A stretch of 6,491 bases of DNA, from the NCBI GenBank assembly GCA_030549955.1, contig JAUQQI010000048.1, forward strand, positions 1 to 6,491, in the 5' to 3' direction. The position numbers and the translations under genes were made by a program. Position 1 is the first letter of the stretch. Every line of letters begins with the position of its first letter. Shown in pieces: positions 5,883 through 6,491 of this stretch. The notes under the pieces were generated by a model. That model was not told the origin of the DNA. It saw only the letters and a program-made list of their open reading frames with translations, and made no database searches. Source of the stretch: Chloroflexota bacterium (GTDB lineage Bacteria; Chloroflexota; Dehalococcoidia; JAUQQI01).

Positions 5883-6491
5883 TCACCCGCCTGAGGGCGG
5901 GCCGGCCGCCGGCTGGCCACCGGTCTGCTGCGCAACCTGCTGGGCCTCCGGCCGGGGCAGGCCCGGCGAGACGAATCCCGGCTCAAAGAGCCTGGCCGGT
6001 ACGAACACCCGGAGCTCGTCGATGGTCCAGCGGCCCGGCTTGAAAATCGTCCGTCCCGGCCTGGGCTGGGCCATCAGGGCGATGGTCCCGCCGCTGACAA
6101 AGAATACCTGCCCGTTGATCCAGCCGGCTTCCTCACTGGCCAGGTAGACAACCATCGGGGCGATGTCCTCCGGGTCGCGGCGGGTGACGGCCGGGTGGTC
6201 GCTTTCCCCGAGGAGGGCTGATGCCCCCGTGCCCATTTGCTGGCGGAGCTGGCGAGCCCGGTCGGGAATGGTGGCCGTCATCCGGGTGTTGGCAGCTGGA
6301 GCGATGCTGTTTACGGTCACCCCGTAGCGACCCAGGTCCAGGGCCGCAACACGGGTAAGGCCGGCAATGCCCGATTTAGCCGCCCCGTAGTTTGCCTGCC
6401 CGGCATTCCCAATCAGGCCGCTGGTCGATGTGAAGGTGATAATCCGGCCGTAGCGCTGCTGGCGCATGAGCACCGAGGCCGGCTTCATCAC
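5883..6491 (-). CDS. SDR oxidoreductase, hydroxyacyl-CoA dehydrogenase (MFE-2)-like, N-terminus beyond window
   Basis: The C-terminal 202 residues of a classical SDR; the gene enters from the right edge, so the TGxxxGxG cofactor loop and catalytic Asn lie outside. The first visible codon is an internal Val codon (GTG) that happens to resemble a start. The catalytic Ser22, Tyr35 and Lys39 (numbered from the first visible residue) stand at the normal 13- and 4-residue spacings in TFTSTSG and ANYGAAK. NSIAPAANTRMT, DPEDIAPMVVYLASEEAGWINGQVFFVSGG resembles in style the (3R)-hydroxyacyl-CoA dehydrogenase domain of multifunctional enzyme type 2, which oxidises 3-hydroxyacyl-CoA; this substrate is inferred. 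After the usual SDR end (FFVSGG) there are about 70 further residues: a segment with RTIFKPGRWTIDELRVFVP, like the extension of MFE-2-type SDRs, then a Pro/Gln/Gly-rich tail ending PPSGG. The DUF151 gene follows after 58 bp. Confidence 0.88.
   Translation of the reverse strand: MMKPASVLMRQQRYGRIITFTSTSGLIGNAGQANYGAAKSGIAGLTRVAALDLGRYGVTVNSIAPAANTRMTATIPDRARQLRQQMGTGASALLGESDHPAVTRRDPEDIAPMVVYLASEEAGWINGQVFFVSGGTIALMAQPRPGRTIFKPGRWTIDELRVFVPARLFEPGFVSPGLPRPEAQQVAQQTGGQPAAGPPSGG

Noticed and set aside
5825..5986. 54-residue N-terminal extension of the DUF151 protein
   Set aside because: It is Arg/Pro-rich, overlaps the upstream SDR coding sequence by about 100 bp, and has no ribosome-binding site comparable to GGAGGTG before the ATG at 5824.
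1..6491. Possible CRISPR array, insertion sequence, tRNA or ssrA gene
   Set aside because: No regularly spaced repeats, transposase motifs, terminal inverted repeats, tRNA T-loop pattern or tmRNA tag reading frame was noticed by eye; almost all of the window is occupied by ordinary genes.

Overview
This is an ordinary GC-rich bacterial chromosome segment with strong use of CGG (Arg) and GCC/GGC codons. It carries eight protein genes, two of them cut by the window edges. No transposon, CRISPR array, prophage gene, tRNA or rRNA was seen. The ThrS and SmpB sequences, and a DUF151 bifunctional-nuclease homologue, would fit a Chloroflexota-like or other deep-branching, possibly thermophilic, GC-rich lineage. 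That placement is an impression from protein style, not a phylogenetic result.

Layout from left to right: the C-terminal part of threonyl-tRNA synthetase (+, ends 1039); a 134-bp convergent gap with several weak hairpins; a class I SAM-dependent methyltransferase (-, 1174-1929); a 232-bp divergent promoter region; then a rightward run of four genes. The run is an SDR oxidoreductase (2162-2926), a membrane-anchored dienelactone-hydrolase-like protein with a cysteine nucleophile (2926-3975), a PcaD-like alpha/beta hydrolase (4044-4829) and SmpB (4829-5299). SmpB converges on a leftward pair: a DUF151 protein (5321-5824) lying downstream of a 5'-truncated SDR of the hydroxyacyl-CoA dehydrogenase type (5883-6491).

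Two gene pairs in the rightward run share TGATG stop/start overlaps (SDR with DLH-like hydrolase; PcaD-like hydrolase with smpB), which suggests translational coupling. The PcaD-like gene has its own promoter candidate, TTGTCA-N18-TACGAT, and a strong Shine-Dalgarno, so the run is probably two transcription units of two genes each. The methyltransferase has a perfect TTGACA -35 box and a -10-like hexamer only 8 nt before its GTG start, with no Shine-Dalgarno, which points to a leaderless mRNA. The divergent region holds an AT-rich pocket with a TATACT box and two overlapping dyads, a possible operator for the SDR/hydrolase pair.

Functionally the window mixes translation housekeeping (ThrS, SmpB) with small-molecule redox and ester, lactone or thioester chemistry (two SDRs, two alpha/beta hydrolases) and one methyltransferase. 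I see no convincing previously undescribed system. The most interesting items are the coupled SDR/Cys-hydrolase pair with its unusual insert, the hydrolase-smpB coupling, and the apparent leaderless start.
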